A stretch of DNA of 64,000 nt from Salinimicrobium sp049680855 (GTDB taxonomy: Bacteria > Bacteroidota > Bacteroidia > Flavobacteriales > Flavobacteriaceae): positions 930,001-994,000 of the forward strand of contig NZ_JBMPGS010000001.1 in assembly GCF_049680855.1 (NCBI RefSeq), read 5' to 3'. The notes below the pieces were generated by a model. That model was not told the origin of the DNA, made no database searches, and saw nothing but the letters and a program-made list of their open reading frames with translations. Positions 44,148 to 53,979 of this stretch are shown piece by piece. Made by a program: the position numbers and the translations under genes. How positions within the stretch are numbered: the first letter of the stretch is position 1; each line of letters begins with the position of its first letter.

Positions 44148-45689
44148 TTACAGCTTATCTACCGCGACTTTGTAGCTTGGATCCTCTAAAATGTTTACTT
44201 CAATAATAGCGTCGGCTTTGCTTAACAATCTTCGGCAATCTTCACTTAAGTGTCTTAAATGTAGTTTTTTACCTTGTTTGGCGTAGCGTTCTGTCAATTT
44301 GTTTACCGCTTCAATGCCAGACATGTCTACGATACGGCTTTCAGAAAAATCGATGATTACTTCATCTGGATCGTTAAGGACATCAAATTTGTCATTGAAG
44401 GCCTGTACACTTCCGAAGAAGAGCGGCCCGTACATTTCATAATGTTTTATTCCGTCTGCATCTAAGTTTTTACGCGCACGAATTCTTTTTGCATTGTCCC
44501 AGGCGAATACCAGCGCCGAAATGATCACCCCAACCAATACTGCCAATGCAAGATTGTGAAGGAAGATCGTTACCAGGGTCACGAGTACCATTACCAGTAC
44601 ATCGGACTTTGGCATTCTTCGGAAGGTTTTTAGACTCGCCCACTCAAAGGTTCCTACGGCAACCATGATCATAACACCGGTAAGTGCGGCCATTGGTAAA
44701 AGTTCAATAACATCTGCAGCAAACATGATAAATACCAGGAGCATAACGGCCGCTACAATGCCCGAAAGTCTTGCCCGTGCTCCCGAAGAAACATTGATCA
44801 AACTTTGTCCCAGCATGGCGCAACCACCCATTCCCGAAAAGAAGCCCGAAAGCACATTTGCAGTTCCCTGAGCGACACATTCTTTATTGCCTCGCCCGCG
44901 AGATTCAGTGATTTCATCAACAATATTAAGCGTAAGCAAACTTTCTATCAATCCAACTCCGGCCATAATGGCTGCATAGGGAAAAATGAGTGCCAGCGTT
45001 TCCCAGCTTACTGGAACCATGGGAATGTGGAATGGAGGAAAGCCTCCCTTTATAGAGGCCATATCGCCTACAGATTTGGTATCTATTCCTAAAAAAGCTA
45101 CCAGTGCGAATACTGTAAGTATGGCAACTAAATTTGCGGGAACTGCTTTGGTTAATCTAGGAAGCCCAACAATAATAACAATGGTGATCGCTACTAACCC
45201 AAGTAGAATGTAAAGCGGTTCTCCCGTCATCCATACCAGTTCGCCGGCAGCATTGGTGGTCTTAAACTGATCGAGCTGAGACATAAAAATGATGATAGCC
45301 AAACCATTTACAAATCCAAAGATCACCGAATGTGGTACCAGCCGTATTAATTTTCCCAGCCGCAGTACGCCGGCCAGTAACTGGATTAACCCAGCCAGGA
45401 TGACGGTGGCGAAAATATACTCAGGGCCATGTGAAATTGATAAGCCAACAATGACGACAGCAACGGCTCCTGTTGCGCCCGAGATCATTCCCGGCCGTCC
45501 TCCTAAAATAGAGGTTACAAGCCCCATTACAAAAGCAGCATATAGGCCTGTAAGTGGAGAAAGACCTGCGATCATTGCAAAAGCGACAGCTTCGGGAATT
45601 AAAGCGAGTGCCACGGTAAGCCCGGCCATGATTTCCAGCTTGTAATCTACTTTTTGAGAGAAATCGAAAAGGTTTAAATACTTTTTCAT
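44148..45689 (-). CDS. SulP-family anion transporter with STAS domain
   Basis: This 513-residue transporter has about 12-14 membrane helices. The SulP opening is EIMAGLTVALALIPEAVAFAMIAGLSPLTGLYAAF, and the scaffold motif GMGGCAMLGQSLINVSSGARARLSG is near residue 285. A C-terminal STAS domain (~400-513) contains DEVIIDFSESRIVDMSGIEAVNKL. Substrates in this family are sulfate, bicarbonate or other anions, and cannot be decided here. Length is normal. Confidence 0.9.
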   Translation of the reverse strand: MKKYLNLFDFSQKVDYKLEIMAGLTVALALIPEAVAFAMIAGLSPLTGLYAAFVMGLVTSILGGRPGMISGATGAVAVVIVGLSISHGPEYIFATVILAGLIQLLAGVLRLGKLIRLVPHSVIFGFVNGLAIIIFMSQLDQFKTTNAAGELVWMTGEPLYILLGLVAITIVIIVGLPRLTKAVPANLVAILTVFALVAFLGIDTKSVGDMASIKGGFPPFHIPMVPVSWETLALIFPYAAIMAGVGLIESLLTLNIVDEITESRGRGNKECVAQGTANVLSGFFSGMGGCAMLGQSLINVSSGARARLSGIVAAVMLLVFIMFAADVIELLPMAALTGVMIMVAVGTFEWASLKTFRRMPKSDVLVMVLVTLVTIFLHNLALAVLVGVIISALVFAWDNAKRIRARKNLDADGIKHYEMYGPLFFGSVQAFNDKFDVLNDPDEVIIDFSESRIVDMSGIEAVNKLTERYAKQGKKLHLRHLSEDCRRLLSKADAIIEVNILEDPSYKVAVDKL

Positions 45690-45956
45690 CTTTTTGAGTT
45701 ATTATAAAATGTGTGAGAACAGAGGTGACCTGTCTTCAGTTGATATTAAACGGTTATTGGGAAATTTGGGTAAGGGAAGCAGCCGGACTTTCAGGGCGGA
45801 GTAATCAAAGATGATAATATATTGCTTCCGTGCTTCATAAGAGCGGGCAAAAGTATAAAAATATTTTTAAAACCTGTGGATTCCTTTTCAGAATAAAGCT
45901 GATCTTATTTAATATTTTTCAGCTCAAATAGAAACTTCAATAATCTATTTTTGCGC

Positions 45957-46604
45957 TCAGTTTTTTTCTTCTGAAGATAGTACGATAAGCCTGTTTTTTA
46001 GAAACATACCTGAAAAACCCATTTTTCGAACAATGTATTCCAGGGTTTCCACTTTGTAGAAAAAAACGTGCGTGAGATCATTTTTGTAATTCCATTTTGC
46101 GAAGTCAAGTTCGGGGGAATAGAGATTTGTCATGCAATAAATCTTTCCGTTGGGTAGAAGCAGGTCTTTCAACTTCTCAAATTCCTGCCGAGGATGGTGA
46201 AAATGTTCAATCACCTCGCAACAAACTATAAAATCATACTGCTGCTCAAGAAGATTTTCATCATTCTTAAAAAAGGGATCATACGGTGAAATATTAAAAT
46301 TTCTCTCTCGTAACATTTTTGTGATTACTGGGCCGGGACCGGCACCATAATCAAGCCCTGAAGGTTTTTTGCCCTTAAAATCTTTTGCAACAGCATTTAC
46401 AAGAGGGGAGACAAATCTTTGGTAACTTTTATCATTTACATCATTATGATGAAGTTTATATCTCGCCAGTTCCTTTTTGGGAGGGGGCAAAAATGCTGTA
46501 GGTACAAAAATGCCTTTGCAGATTTCACATTCCAGGAATTCCCGGTTTTTCGTAGAAAAGAAATGTTGAGCCAATCCGTTGCATAGGGGGCAGCTTTCTA
46601 TCAT
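45957..46604 (-). CDS. Class I SAM-dependent methyltransferase with N-terminal zinc ribbon
   Basis: A ~215-residue protein. Two CxxC pairs (ESCPLCNG, LECEICKG) form a probable zinc ribbon. A Rossmann methyltransferase follows, with LDYGAGPGPVITKML (motif I, ~residue 85), YDPFF and YDFIVCCEVIEHFHHP. I prefer the ATG at 46604 (MIESCPLC); 24 extra codons to 46676 are unlike the family. It is divergent from era, with about 137 bp between starts. Substrate unknown. Confidence 0.82.
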   Translation of the reverse strand: MIESCPLCNGLAQHFFSTKNREFLECEICKGIFVPTAFLPPPKKELARYKLHHNDVNDKSYQRFVSPLVNAVAKDFKGKKPSGLDYGAGPGPVITKMLRERNFNISPYDPFFKNDENLLEQQYDFIVCCEVIEHFHHPRQEFEKLKDLLLPNGKIYCMTNLYSPELDFAKWNYKNDLTHVFFYKVETLEYIVRKMGFSGMFLKNRLIVLSSEEKN

Positions 46605-46718
46605 GCGTAAAATTTGGTTCAAATTAGGAAATTGAAGGTAATGTATCAGTGGGTATTTCAAAAAGATTAAAAACAATATTAATTTCGAAAAGGTTTAGGA
46701 GAGCCTTTTTAAATGGAA

Positions 46719-46726
46719 TATCTTTG
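46719..46726 (+). promoter_or_regulatory. Bacteroidota -7 box of era
   Basis: TATCTTTG is an exact TAnnTTTG match 15 bp before the era ATG, implying a very short leader. A weak TTTAG lies ~22 bp upstream as a possible -33 element. Confidence 0.45.
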
Positions 46727-46740
46727 TAAAAAATGAGATT

Positions 46741-47631
46741 ATGTCGCATAAAGCCGGTTTTGTAAACATTATTGGGAATCCCAATGTGGGGAAATCCACC
46801 CTTATGAATGCTTTTGTGGGAGAGAAACTTTCCATTATCACTTCCAAAGCACAAACTACCCGTCATAGAATTTTAGGAATTGTGAACGGGGACGATTTCC
46901 AGGTGATCTTAAGTGATACGCCGGGAATCATCAAACCGGCCTACCAGCTGCAGGAATCGATGATGGACTTCGTAAAATCTGCTTTTGAAGATGCAGATGT
47001 GCTGGTCTATATGGTAGAAATTGGTGAAAAAGCCTTAAAAGACGAGGCGTTTTTTAATAAGATCATACATTCTGAAATACCGGTTCTTTTACTGCTGAAC
47101 AAGATCGACAAATCTCATCAGGAACAGCTTGAAGAGCAGGTGCAGCTGTGGAAGGATAAAGTTCCCAATGCCGAAATTTATCCGGTTTCTGCTTTGGAAG
47201 GTTTTAATGTTTCCGAAGTTTTTAGCCGTATTGTAGAACTTTTGCCAGAATCTCCTGCTTTTTATCCCAAGGACACGCTGACCGATAAGCCCGAACGTTT
47301 CTTTGTGAACGAGATCATTCGCGAAAAGATCCTGATGCACTACAAGAAGGAAATTCCTTACAGTGTAGAAATCGAAACTGAAGAATTTTTTGAGGAAGAA
47401 GAGATCATAAGGATGCGAAGTGTGATCATGGTAGAGCGGGAAACCCAGAAGGGGATCATTATTGGGCACAAAGGTGCCGCTTTAAAAAGAGTGGGAGTGG
47501 AAGCCCGTGGCGATCTTGAAAAATTCTTCGGAAAACAGGTGCACCTGGAACTGTATGTAAAAGTCAACAAGAACTGGCGCAGTGATTCGCGACAGTTAAG
47601 AAGGTTTGGCTATAACGACCGCAAGGCTTAG
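46741..47631 (+). CDS. era: GTPase Era
   Basis: This 296-residue essential GTPase binds 16S rRNA and assists 30S ribosome assembly. The G domain has GNPNVGKSTL (G1), DTPGI (G3) and NKID (G4). The C-terminal KH domain contains GIIIGHKGAALKRVG. Length is standard. The related der gene follows ~170 bp downstream. Confidence 0.96.
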   Translation: MSHKAGFVNIIGNPNVGKSTLMNAFVGEKLSIITSKAQTTRHRILGIVNGDDFQVILSDTPGIIKPAYQLQESMMDFVKSAFEDADVLVYMVEIGEKALKDEAFFNKIIHSEIPVLLLLNKIDKSHQEQLEEQVQLWKDKVPNAEIYPVSALEGFNVSEVFSRIVELLPESPAFYPKDTLTDKPERFFVNEIIREKILMHYKKEIPYSVEIETEEFFEEEEIIRMRSVIMVERETQKGIIIGHKGAALKRVGVEARGDLEKFFGKQVHLELYVKVNKNWRSDSRQLRRFGYNDRKA

Positions 47632-47656
47632 AGAAGAAGATTCCGAAAATAGGATA

Positions 47657-47671
47657 GAAAATGCCATTTTT
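47657..47671. repeat. Palindromic motif copy 3 (spacer between era and der)
   Basis: GAAAATGCCATTTTT, 25 bp after the era stop. It is not part of a larger hairpin. Confidence 0.6.
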
Positions 47672-47769
47672 GGATCTCTATTACGAGGATTATCCACGAC
47701 CGATTTCAGCATAAATAAAATCATTTTAAGTCTCACATCTCAAGCCTTATATCTTAAATTAAAAAAGCC

Positions 47770-47777
47770 TAATTTTG
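47770..47777 (+). promoter_or_regulatory. Bacteroidota -7 box of der
   Basis: TAATTTTG is an exact TAnnTTTG match 23 bp before the der start codon at 47801. No clear -33 TTG is visible. Confidence 0.4.
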
Positions 47778-47800
47778 CGCCGTAATTTAAGTAAAGGAAT

Positions 47801-49105
47801 ATGAGTAGCATTGTTGCCATTGTAGGAAGGCCAAATGTAGGGAAATCAACATTTTTTAACAGGTTGATTCAGCGAAGGGAAGCCATTGTGGATTCTGTAA
47901 GCGGGGTAACCCGGGACCGTCATTACGGTAAAACGGACTGGAATGGAAGAAATTTTTCTGTCATTGATACCGGTGGATATGTTGTGGGAAGTGATGACGT
48001 TTTTGAAGCCGAAATAGATAAGCAGGTAGAACTTGCCATTGAAGAGGCAGATGCTATTATTTTTATGGTTGATGTGGAAGCGGGTGTAACACCTATGGAT
48101 GAAGAGGTGGCGCAGTTGTTGAGAAAATCACGGAAACCTGTTTTTCTTGCAGTGAACAAGGTTGACAACTCCAAAAGACTTGAAAACGCCGTTGAATTCT
48201 ATTCTCTGGGACTTGGGAAATATTATCCCATTGCAAGTACCAGTGGAAGTGGTACCGGTGATCTTCTGGATGCCTTAATAGACGGGTTGCCTGAAAAGCC
48301 TGAAGAGGAGGAAACAGAATTGCCCCGCTTTGCTGTGGTGGGTCGCCCTAATGCCGGGAAATCTTCATTCATAAATGCTCTTATTGGAGAAGACCGCTAT
48401 ATTGTAACAGATATTGCGGGAACTACAAGAGATTCCATTGATACAAAATACAATCGCTTTGGTTTTGAATTTAATCTTGTGGACACTGCGGGAATCAGGA
48501 GAAAGTCTAAGGTGAAGGAAGACCTGGAATTTTATTCTGTCATGCGATCTGTTCGTGCAATTGAGCACTGTGATGTTTGTTTGATCGTTATGGATGCTAC
48601 ACGTGGATTTGACGGCCAGGTTCAGAATATTTTCTGGCTGGCGCAGCGAAACCGCAAGGGAATTGTGATCCTGGTAAACAAATGGGATTTGATCGATAAG
48701 GAGACCAACACCATGAAGGAATATGAAAAAACTATTCGCCGGGAGATGGAGCCTTTTGTGGATGTTCCTATCATTTTCATGTCAGTGCTAACAAAACAGC
48801 GCATTTTCAAGGCAATTGAAACTGCTGTTGAGGTGTACCAGAACAGGAGCAAAAAGATCAAGACCAGCGAACTCAATGATATCATGTTGCCTATTATTGA
48901 GGCTTATCCGCCGCCGGCTTACAAAGGAAAATATGTAAAGATCAAGTTCTGTATGCAATTGCCTACCCCGCAGCCGCAATTTGCTTTTTTCTGTAATTTG
49001 CCTCAATATGTCAAGGAACCCTATCAGCGGTTCCTGGAGAACAAACTTAGGAAGGAATTTAATTTCACCGGAGTGCCGGTTTCAGTTTATTTCAGAAAAA
49101 AATAA
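47801..49105 (+). CDS. der: GTPase Der (EngA)
   Basis: This 434-residue double-GTPase is required for 50S ribosome maturation. The first G domain has GRPNVGKSTFFN, DTGGY and NKVD. The second has GRPNAGKSSFIN, DTAGIRRK and NKWD. A C-terminal KH-like domain follows (LPTPQPQFAFFCNLP). Length and domain order are standard. Confidence 0.97.
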   Translation: MSSIVAIVGRPNVGKSTFFNRLIQRREAIVDSVSGVTRDRHYGKTDWNGRNFSVIDTGGYVVGSDDVFEAEIDKQVELAIEEADAIIFMVDVEAGVTPMDEEVAQLLRKSRKPVFLAVNKVDNSKRLENAVEFYSLGLGKYYPIASTSGSGTGDLLDALIDGLPEKPEEEETELPRFAVVGRPNAGKSSFINALIGEDRYIVTDIAGTTRDSIDTKYNRFGFEFNLVDTAGIRRKSKVKEDLEFYSVMRSVRAIEHCDVCLIVMDATRGFDGQVQNIFWLAQRNRKGIVILVNKWDLIDKETNTMKEYEKTIRREMEPFVDVPIIFMSVLTKQRIFKAIETAVEVYQNRSKKIKTSELNDIMLPIIEAYPPPAYKGKYVKIKFCMQLPTPQPQFAFFCNLPQYVKEPYQRFLENKLRKEFNFTGVPVSVYFRKK

Positions 49106-49137
49106 GAAGCATTAAACTTTTTTGAAAAGATTAGGTC

Positions 49138-49172
49138 AAACTATAAAGTAGTTGCAACTATTTTTATAGTTT
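49138..49172. promoter_or_regulatory. Nested palindrome upstream of the beta-barrel receptor gene
   Basis: AAACTATAAA (49138-49147) and its exact complement TTTATAGTTT (49163-49172) flank an inner perfect palindrome AGTTGCAACT (49150-49159). It lies 29 bp before the start codon and is a candidate operator overlapping the promoter. Confidence 0.45.
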
Positions 49173-49200
49173 TATAACCTCATCTTAACAAAACCTTTTA

Positions 49201-51978
49201 ATGAAATTCTTTCTATCCCTCTTCCTTGGCCTGCTTTCATATGCAGCTGCCGCACAACAATTTGAAATAACCGGTAAAATCGTAGATCAGGAGGAAGGCT
49301 TTCCGCTGGAGTCGGCTACCATATTTGTAGAAAGGATTGCAGACAGTTCTCTTGTTGCATATACAATCTCAGATAAGGAAGGAAATTTTAGTATTGAGGG
49401 TTCAGAAAATGTAGATTCCTTGCGCCTTGCAGGTAGTTATGCAGGCTACATGCCTCTTAACCGCGTCATCTCCCTTGATCGCCGTATAATTGATTTGGGA
49501 CCTGTAGAAATGCAGGTGGCTACCAATCTTCTGGGAGAAGTTACCGTTGTTTCCAATAGGGCTCCCGTAACTGTAAAGTCTGATACACTGGAATTCAACG
49601 CCGCATCGTTTAACACCCGGCAAAATGCCAACCTGGAGGATGTCATGAAAAAGCTCCCGGGGGTGGAGGTAGATTCACAGGGAAATATTACCGTGAACGG
49701 AAAACCTGTTTCGAGAATTCTCGTAAATGGAAAAGAATTTTTTGGAGACGATCCTAAAATAGCCACCAAAAACCTTCCGAAGGAAATAATTGATAAGATA
49801 CAGGTGGTCGATACTAAGACCAAAACCGAAGAATTCACCGGGAAAGCCGGGAATCCCGATGATAAAACTATCAATATAACCATACAGGAAGATAAGAACC
49901 GGGGCTATTTTGCGCGGGCAACTGCTGGTGGCGGGACCGATGAACGCTATGAACTAAGCGGAATAGGGAATTACTTTCAGGATGAACTAAGGGTAAGCGC
50001 CCTGGCAAGTTCCAACAACATCAACAGTTCGGGTTTTAGTTTTGATGAAGTCTATGATATGATGGGGCGCGGGGGAGTGAACAGGATGTCATTTAACGGC
50101 AACGGCGGTTTCAGCATCAACGGCCAGAGTTTTGGTACAGGCGGCGGAATTACGAAAAGTGAAACAGCAGGATTAAATTTCACTAATGAATGGGATGAAA
50201 AATTTGAAGTAAATGCCAATTATTTCTTCGGAAAGAATGACACTGAAACCAGTTCAATTGTAGAACGCGAAACCTTTTTGCCAGACAGGAATTTCTTTAC
50301 AAATTCTGTTTCCGAAGGAAATGTGGTGAATGACAGCCATAGGGCAAATCTAAGATTTGAATTCGAACCAGATACTCTTACCCGAATTTCGGTAAGGCCT
50401 GCAATTCAAATCAACGACGGGTTTTCTGTGAGATCTCAGGTTTCCGAGAGTCTTGAAAATGGCAATTTGATTAACAATTCAGCAACCCAGGATAATGAGG
50501 ATATTTACAGCAGCAACTTTAGCAACAGGATAGACATAATTAGAAGATTTGGGGGCCGCGGAGCCTACCTTCAACTGGATTTCGAAAACACAAACAACCT
50601 CCAGGAAAATGAAAACAGGTTCTTTTCTGAAAGAATGACCTATGAAAATGGCATTTTGGAGAGTACAGATATTCGAAATCAGTTTATTGAAGAAGAAAAC
50701 CAAACAGATGAATATTCCCTGGGCCTTACCCAACGTTCTGTGCTGGCAGATAAATTGTTCCTTGACCTTTCTTACGAATTTAATACTGAAAATTCCAATA
50801 ACGAGCGAGCGGTCTATGATTTCGATGAAAGTACCGGTGAGTACTCCAATTTTAACCAGGATCTAAGTAACGCTTTTGAAGTAAAAAGTATCAAGCATAT
50901 TCCTAATGCCGGACTTAATTATGAGGGCAGCAAATGGCGTACCTCTTTAAACGTTGGTTTGCTAAATACTTCTCTTAAAACCGAAAATTTTATTGCAGAA
51001 ACCTCTTTGGATAAGAACTACAACAACCTTTACGTGAGTTCCAATGTGCGTTATGAGATAAAAAGAGGGAGCAGTTTGTACCTCTACTATCGAAATGATA
51101 CAGACATTCCTTCAGTGAGGCAATTACAACCCGTGGAAGATATTACGAATCCTACAAATATTATTATTGGAAATCCAGATCTTGACCCTGCTTTTTCACA
51201 CCGTTTCAATCTGGGATACCATAATTTTGATTTTGCCACCCGAAGCGGGATAAGTACCTATGCATCTGTTTCCTTTACCGAGGATGACGTAGTCCCTTAT
51301 ACCATTACAGGAGAAGATCTCTTAAGTGTTACTACATACACAAATGTAGATGGAGGTGTAGACGCAAACCTTGGTGCATCCTACAGTAAAAGATATAAAA
51401 AGCAGGAGCGGGAGTTTAGTTACAGGCTGGGAGCAAATGTAAACTATAGTCGCCAGGTAGGTTTTTCTAACACAAGAAAGTTCAATGCAGATCGTTATGG
51501 TTTCCGCCCAAGTATTCGGTTAGGATATACCCTAAATGAAATTATTGAATTGAATCCGCGGTATGAACTCAACTATGTTTTAACTAATTATGACATTAAC
51601 ATGAACAGAGAAGAGGAGTACACTAACCACACAATAGGCGTTGAGGCTACTTCCTACTGGCCCGAAAATGTGGTTTTTGGGAATGATTTTTCGTACAATT
51701 ACTTCGGAAATGTAGCCCCTGGATTCGATCCAACCGCAATTTTATGGAACATGAGTCTTGGTTACCAGTTTCTTGATGAAGATGCCACCCTAAAGCTGAA
51801 AGTCTACGACCTGCTGAATGAAAACGTAAGCACCTCCAGAACTACGGGAGATAATTATGTGCAGGATACCCAGGAGCTTATCCTGGAACAGTATTTTATG
51901 CTAAGTTTCACACTGAAGTTAAGCAAGTTTGGAGGAAAAGATCCCAACAGACGTCGCGGCGGGGTTATTAGAATGTAA
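49201..51978 (+). CDS. Outer-membrane beta-barrel protein, TonB-receptor-like
   Basis: This 925-residue exported protein has a signal peptide (MKFFLSLFLGLLSYAAAAQ) and a carboxypeptidase-regulatory-like domain (~20-105). A plug-like region follows (NLEDVMKKLPGVEVDSQGNITVNGKPVSRILVNGKEFFGDDPKIATKNLP), then a long beta-barrel ending in SFTLKLSKFGGKDPNRRRGGVIRM. It fits the OMP beta-barrel family related to TonB receptors. No SusD partner lies nearby. Substrate unknown. Confidence 0.88.
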   Translation: MKFFLSLFLGLLSYAAAAQQFEITGKIVDQEEGFPLESATIFVERIADSSLVAYTISDKEGNFSIEGSENVDSLRLAGSYAGYMPLNRVISLDRRIIDLGPVEMQVATNLLGEVTVVSNRAPVTVKSDTLEFNAASFNTRQNANLEDVMKKLPGVEVDSQGNITVNGKPVSRILVNGKEFFGDDPKIATKNLPKEIIDKIQVVDTKTKTEEFTGKAGNPDDKTINITIQEDKNRGYFARATAGGGTDERYELSGIGNYFQDELRVSALASSNNINSSGFSFDEVYDMMGRGGVNRMSFNGNGGFSINGQSFGTGGGITKSETAGLNFTNEWDEKFEVNANYFFGKNDTETSSIVERETFLPDRNFFTNSVSEGNVVNDSHRANLRFEFEPDTLTRISVRPAIQINDGFSVRSQVSESLENGNLINNSATQDNEDIYSSNFSNRIDIIRRFGGRGAYLQLDFENTNNLQENENRFFSERMTYENGILESTDIRNQFIEEENQTDEYSLGLTQRSVLADKLFLDLSYEFNTENSNNERAVYDFDESTGEYSNFNQDLSNAFEVKSIKHIPNAGLNYEGSKWRTSLNVGLLNTSLKTENFIAETSLDKNYNNLYVSSNVRYEIKRGSSLYLYYRNDTDIPSVRQLQPVEDITNPTNIIIGNPDLDPAFSHRFNLGYHNFDFATRSGISTYASVSFTEDDVVPYTITGEDLLSVTTYTNVDGGVDANLGASYSKRYKKQEREFSYRLGANVNYSRQVGFSNTRKFNADRYGFRPSIRLGYTLNEIIELNPRYELNYVLTNYDINMNREEEYTNHTIGVEATSYWPENVVFGNDFSYNYFGNVAPGFDPTAILWNMSLGYQFLDEDATLKLKVYDLLNENVSTSRTTGDNYVQDTQELILEQYFMLSFTLKLSKFGGKDPNRRRGGVIRM

Positions 51979-52015
51979 TTCCAGGTACGAGGGTAGAAAG
52001 TAGAAGTAAAAGAGA

Positions 52016-52060
52016 AAAGAAAGCCTCTCAAAAATGCCATTTTTGAGAGGCTTTCTTTTT
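52016..52060. terminator. Bidirectional terminator with embedded palindrome
   Basis: A long perfect stem (AAGCCTCTC plus AAAAATG / CATTTTT plus GAGAGGCTT) is flanked by A- and T-tracts on both sides. It serves the receptor gene and the convergent TPM operon. Its apex is again the AAAAATGCCATTTTT motif. Confidence 0.78.
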
Positions 52061-52136
52061 ACATATATTCTATATAATTGAGCGTGTTTGAATCGCAAAC
52101 CTTGAACTTTGAACCAAGAACCTCTAACCTCTACTC

Positions 52137-52928
52137 TTACCATCCCCCGCCGGCACCGCCGCCGCCAAAACCACCGCCACCGAAGCCACCGCCAAATCCG
52201 CCGCCTCCACCGAAGCCGCCTCCACCACCAAAGCCACCGCCGCCGCCAAAACCTCCACGGCCCAGGCTGCTTAATACGATGATATCCAGCAAGGAACCGC
52301 CTCTTCGGAAGCCGCCACGGCCTCCGCCTCTTTTATTACGGTTGCTTAAGATAACCAGGAAGATGATAAAGAGAATGGCCAGGACGATAAAGCCCGGCGA
52401 AGAGCCTTCTCTGCTACGATTTCTTCCGGAGCCTTCAAAAGCACCGCTCAGCGCCTGAAAAATAGCTGTGGTGCCCTGGTCGAGTCCGCTATAGTAGTCG
52501 CCCTTTCTAAATTCAGGTAAAATAATATTTTCAGTAATGTCCCAGGAAATGGCATCGGTAATATAACTTTCCACGCCGTAGCCTGTACTTATCTGTATTT
52601 TGCGGTCTTCTTCAGCAAGCATGATCAGGACGCCGTTATCTTTATCTTCCTGCCCAATTCCCCATTTATCACCCCAGTCTGCAGCGTAGGTGCCTATATA
52701 TTCTCCCTGCAAAGATTCAATGGTGACGATGACGATTTGTGTTGAGGTGGTATCTGCGTAGTTGATCAGCTTTTGTTCCAGGCTTCTTTCTTCGGAGTCG
52801 CTCAACACGTCGGCTTCGTCATAGACACTTGTCTGACTCGACGGGCGGGGAGGAATGTCCCGTTGTGCATTGACTGCAAAGGCAGTTAAAATTAAAAGTA
52901 CACTTAAAAACCGCTGAATATATAGCAT
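52137..52928 (-). CDS. TPM domain protein with glycine-rich tail
   Basis: This 263-residue protein has a signal peptide (MLYIQRFLSVLLILTAFAVNAQ), a periplasmic TPM domain at ~30-160 (VYDEADVLSDSEERSLEQKL, QIVIVTIESLQGE, GVLIMLAEEDRKIQISTGYG) and one TM helix (GFIVLAILFIIFLVIL, ~185). A glycine-rich tail of GGGFGGGG repeats covers the last ~40 residues. It is the last gene of a TPM-TPM-LemA operon. TPM/LemA proteins are envelope-linked; molecular function is unclear. Confidence 0.87.
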   Translation of the reverse strand: MLYIQRFLSVLLILTAFAVNAQRDIPPRPSSQTSVYDEADVLSDSEERSLEQKLINYADTTSTQIVIVTIESLQGEYIGTYAADWGDKWGIGQEDKDNGVLIMLAEEDRKIQISTGYGVESYITDAISWDITENIILPEFRKGDYYSGLDQGTTAIFQALSGAFEGSGRNRSREGSSPGFIVLAILFIIFLVILSNRNKRGGGRGGFRRGGSLLDIIVLSSLGRGGFGGGGGFGGGGGFGGGGGFGGGFGGGGFGGGGAGGGW

Positions 52929-52931
52929 TCC

Positions 52932-53366
52932 TTACCTTGATATTTTGTCAGAAAGTTCATTTTTGTCCCCTTCTTCCCAGGGAAAATGTTCCTGTAGCTG
53001 GTGGCCGGCCTTTAAAATGCCGTCCACTAAACCCTGTTTGAAATTGCCCTTTTTGAATTGGGAGACGATCGCATCTTTGGTGCTTTCCCAGAAATCTTGG
53101 GGCACCACATCGTTGATCCCTTTGTCGCCGTAAATGATAAAGTTTCTGTCTTCTACAGCAACGTAGATAAGCACGCCATTGGCTTCTTTGGTGTTGTCCA
53201 TCTTAAGAAGGTGGAAAACTTCCATAGCGCGTTTCCAAATATCTCCTTTGCTGGATTTTTCAAGGTGCACCCGTATTTCTCCCGAAGTTTTTAACTCGGC
53301 AGTTCTTATGGCTTCCACCACTTCCTCTTCTTCCTGTTTGGAAAGAAACTCGTCTACTTTAGCCAT
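52932..53366 (-). CDS. TPM domain protein (short)
   Basis: This 144-residue protein consists of a single TPM domain: LSKQEEEEVVEAIRTAELKTSGEIRVHLE, NGVLIYVAVEDRNFIIYGDKGIND and a C-terminal helix. No signal peptide or TM segment is seen, so it differs from the larger neighbour, to which it is 3 bp away. It lies 11 bp after lemA. Likely part of the same complex as LemA. Confidence 0.85.
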   Translation of the reverse strand: MAKVDEFLSKQEEEEVVEAIRTAELKTSGEIRVHLEKSSKGDIWKRAMEVFHLLKMDNTKEANGVLIYVAVEDRNFIIYGDKGINDVVPQDFWESTKDAIVSQFKKGNFKQGLVDGILKAGHQLQEHFPWEEGDKNELSDKISR

Positions 53367-53377
53367 TTTTGACAGGT

Positions 53378-53977
53378 TTAATTAAAATCAAAATCTACTT
53401 CAGGAGCTGTTTCTGCACCGGGATCTGCTGTATATCGCGGCATGTCGTCAAAGCCGTACATTCCAAGGATGATGTTATTAGGAAACTGTTTGATATAGAT
53501 GTTGTAATCATTAACAGATTCATTGTACCGGTTTCTTTCAACATTTATCCTGTTCTCGGTGCCTTCCAGCTGTGACTGTAACTGCTGAAAGTTTTGGGTA
53601 GCACGCAGCTCGGGATATCGTTCTACAGTAACCAGTAATCTGGAAAGGGAAGAGGAAACCTGTTGCTGGGCCTGCTGAAATTGTTCCAGCTGTGCTTCAT
53701 TTAGATTCTCGGCATCCACATTGATGGAAGTTGCACGAGAACGGGCTTCAATCACTTCTGAAAGTGTTTCTCTCTCAAAATCGGCTGCACCTCTTACTGT
53801 ACTTACCAAATTCGGTATAAGATCATTTCTTCGCTGGTAGGCATTTTCTACCTGTGCCCAGGCTGTTTTTGCAGATTCTTCTTTTTGTACAGCTGTATTA
53901 TATTTTCCTGCAAACATCCAGTACACTATTAGTACGATCGCACCAATAACTAACAAGGGAACAAGCCATTTTTTCAT
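53378..53977 (-). CDS. lemA: LemA family protein
   Basis: This 199-residue protein has an N-terminal membrane helix (VPLLVIGAIVLIVYWMF) followed by the helical LemA domain. The conserved KTAWAQVENAYQRRNDLIPNLVSTVRGAADFERETL is near residue 40, then FQQLQSQLEGTENRINVERNRYNESVNDYN. It is upstream of two TPM genes, the usual arrangement. It starts 2 bp after the MerR gene ends. Confidence 0.92.
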   Translation of the reverse strand: MKKWLVPLLVIGAIVLIVYWMFAGKYNTAVQKEESAKTAWAQVENAYQRRNDLIPNLVSTVRGAADFERETLSEVIEARSRATSINVDAENLNEAQLEQFQQAQQQVSSSLSRLLVTVERYPELRATQNFQQLQSQLEGTENRINVERNRYNESVNDYNIYIKQFPNNIILGMYGFDDMPRYTADPGAETAPEVDFDFN

Positions 53978-53979
53978 AA

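Noticed and set aside
52078..52458. Proline-rich plus-strand ORF of PPPKPP repeats
   Set aside because: It is the antisense of the glycine-rich tail of the TPM protein on the minus strand.
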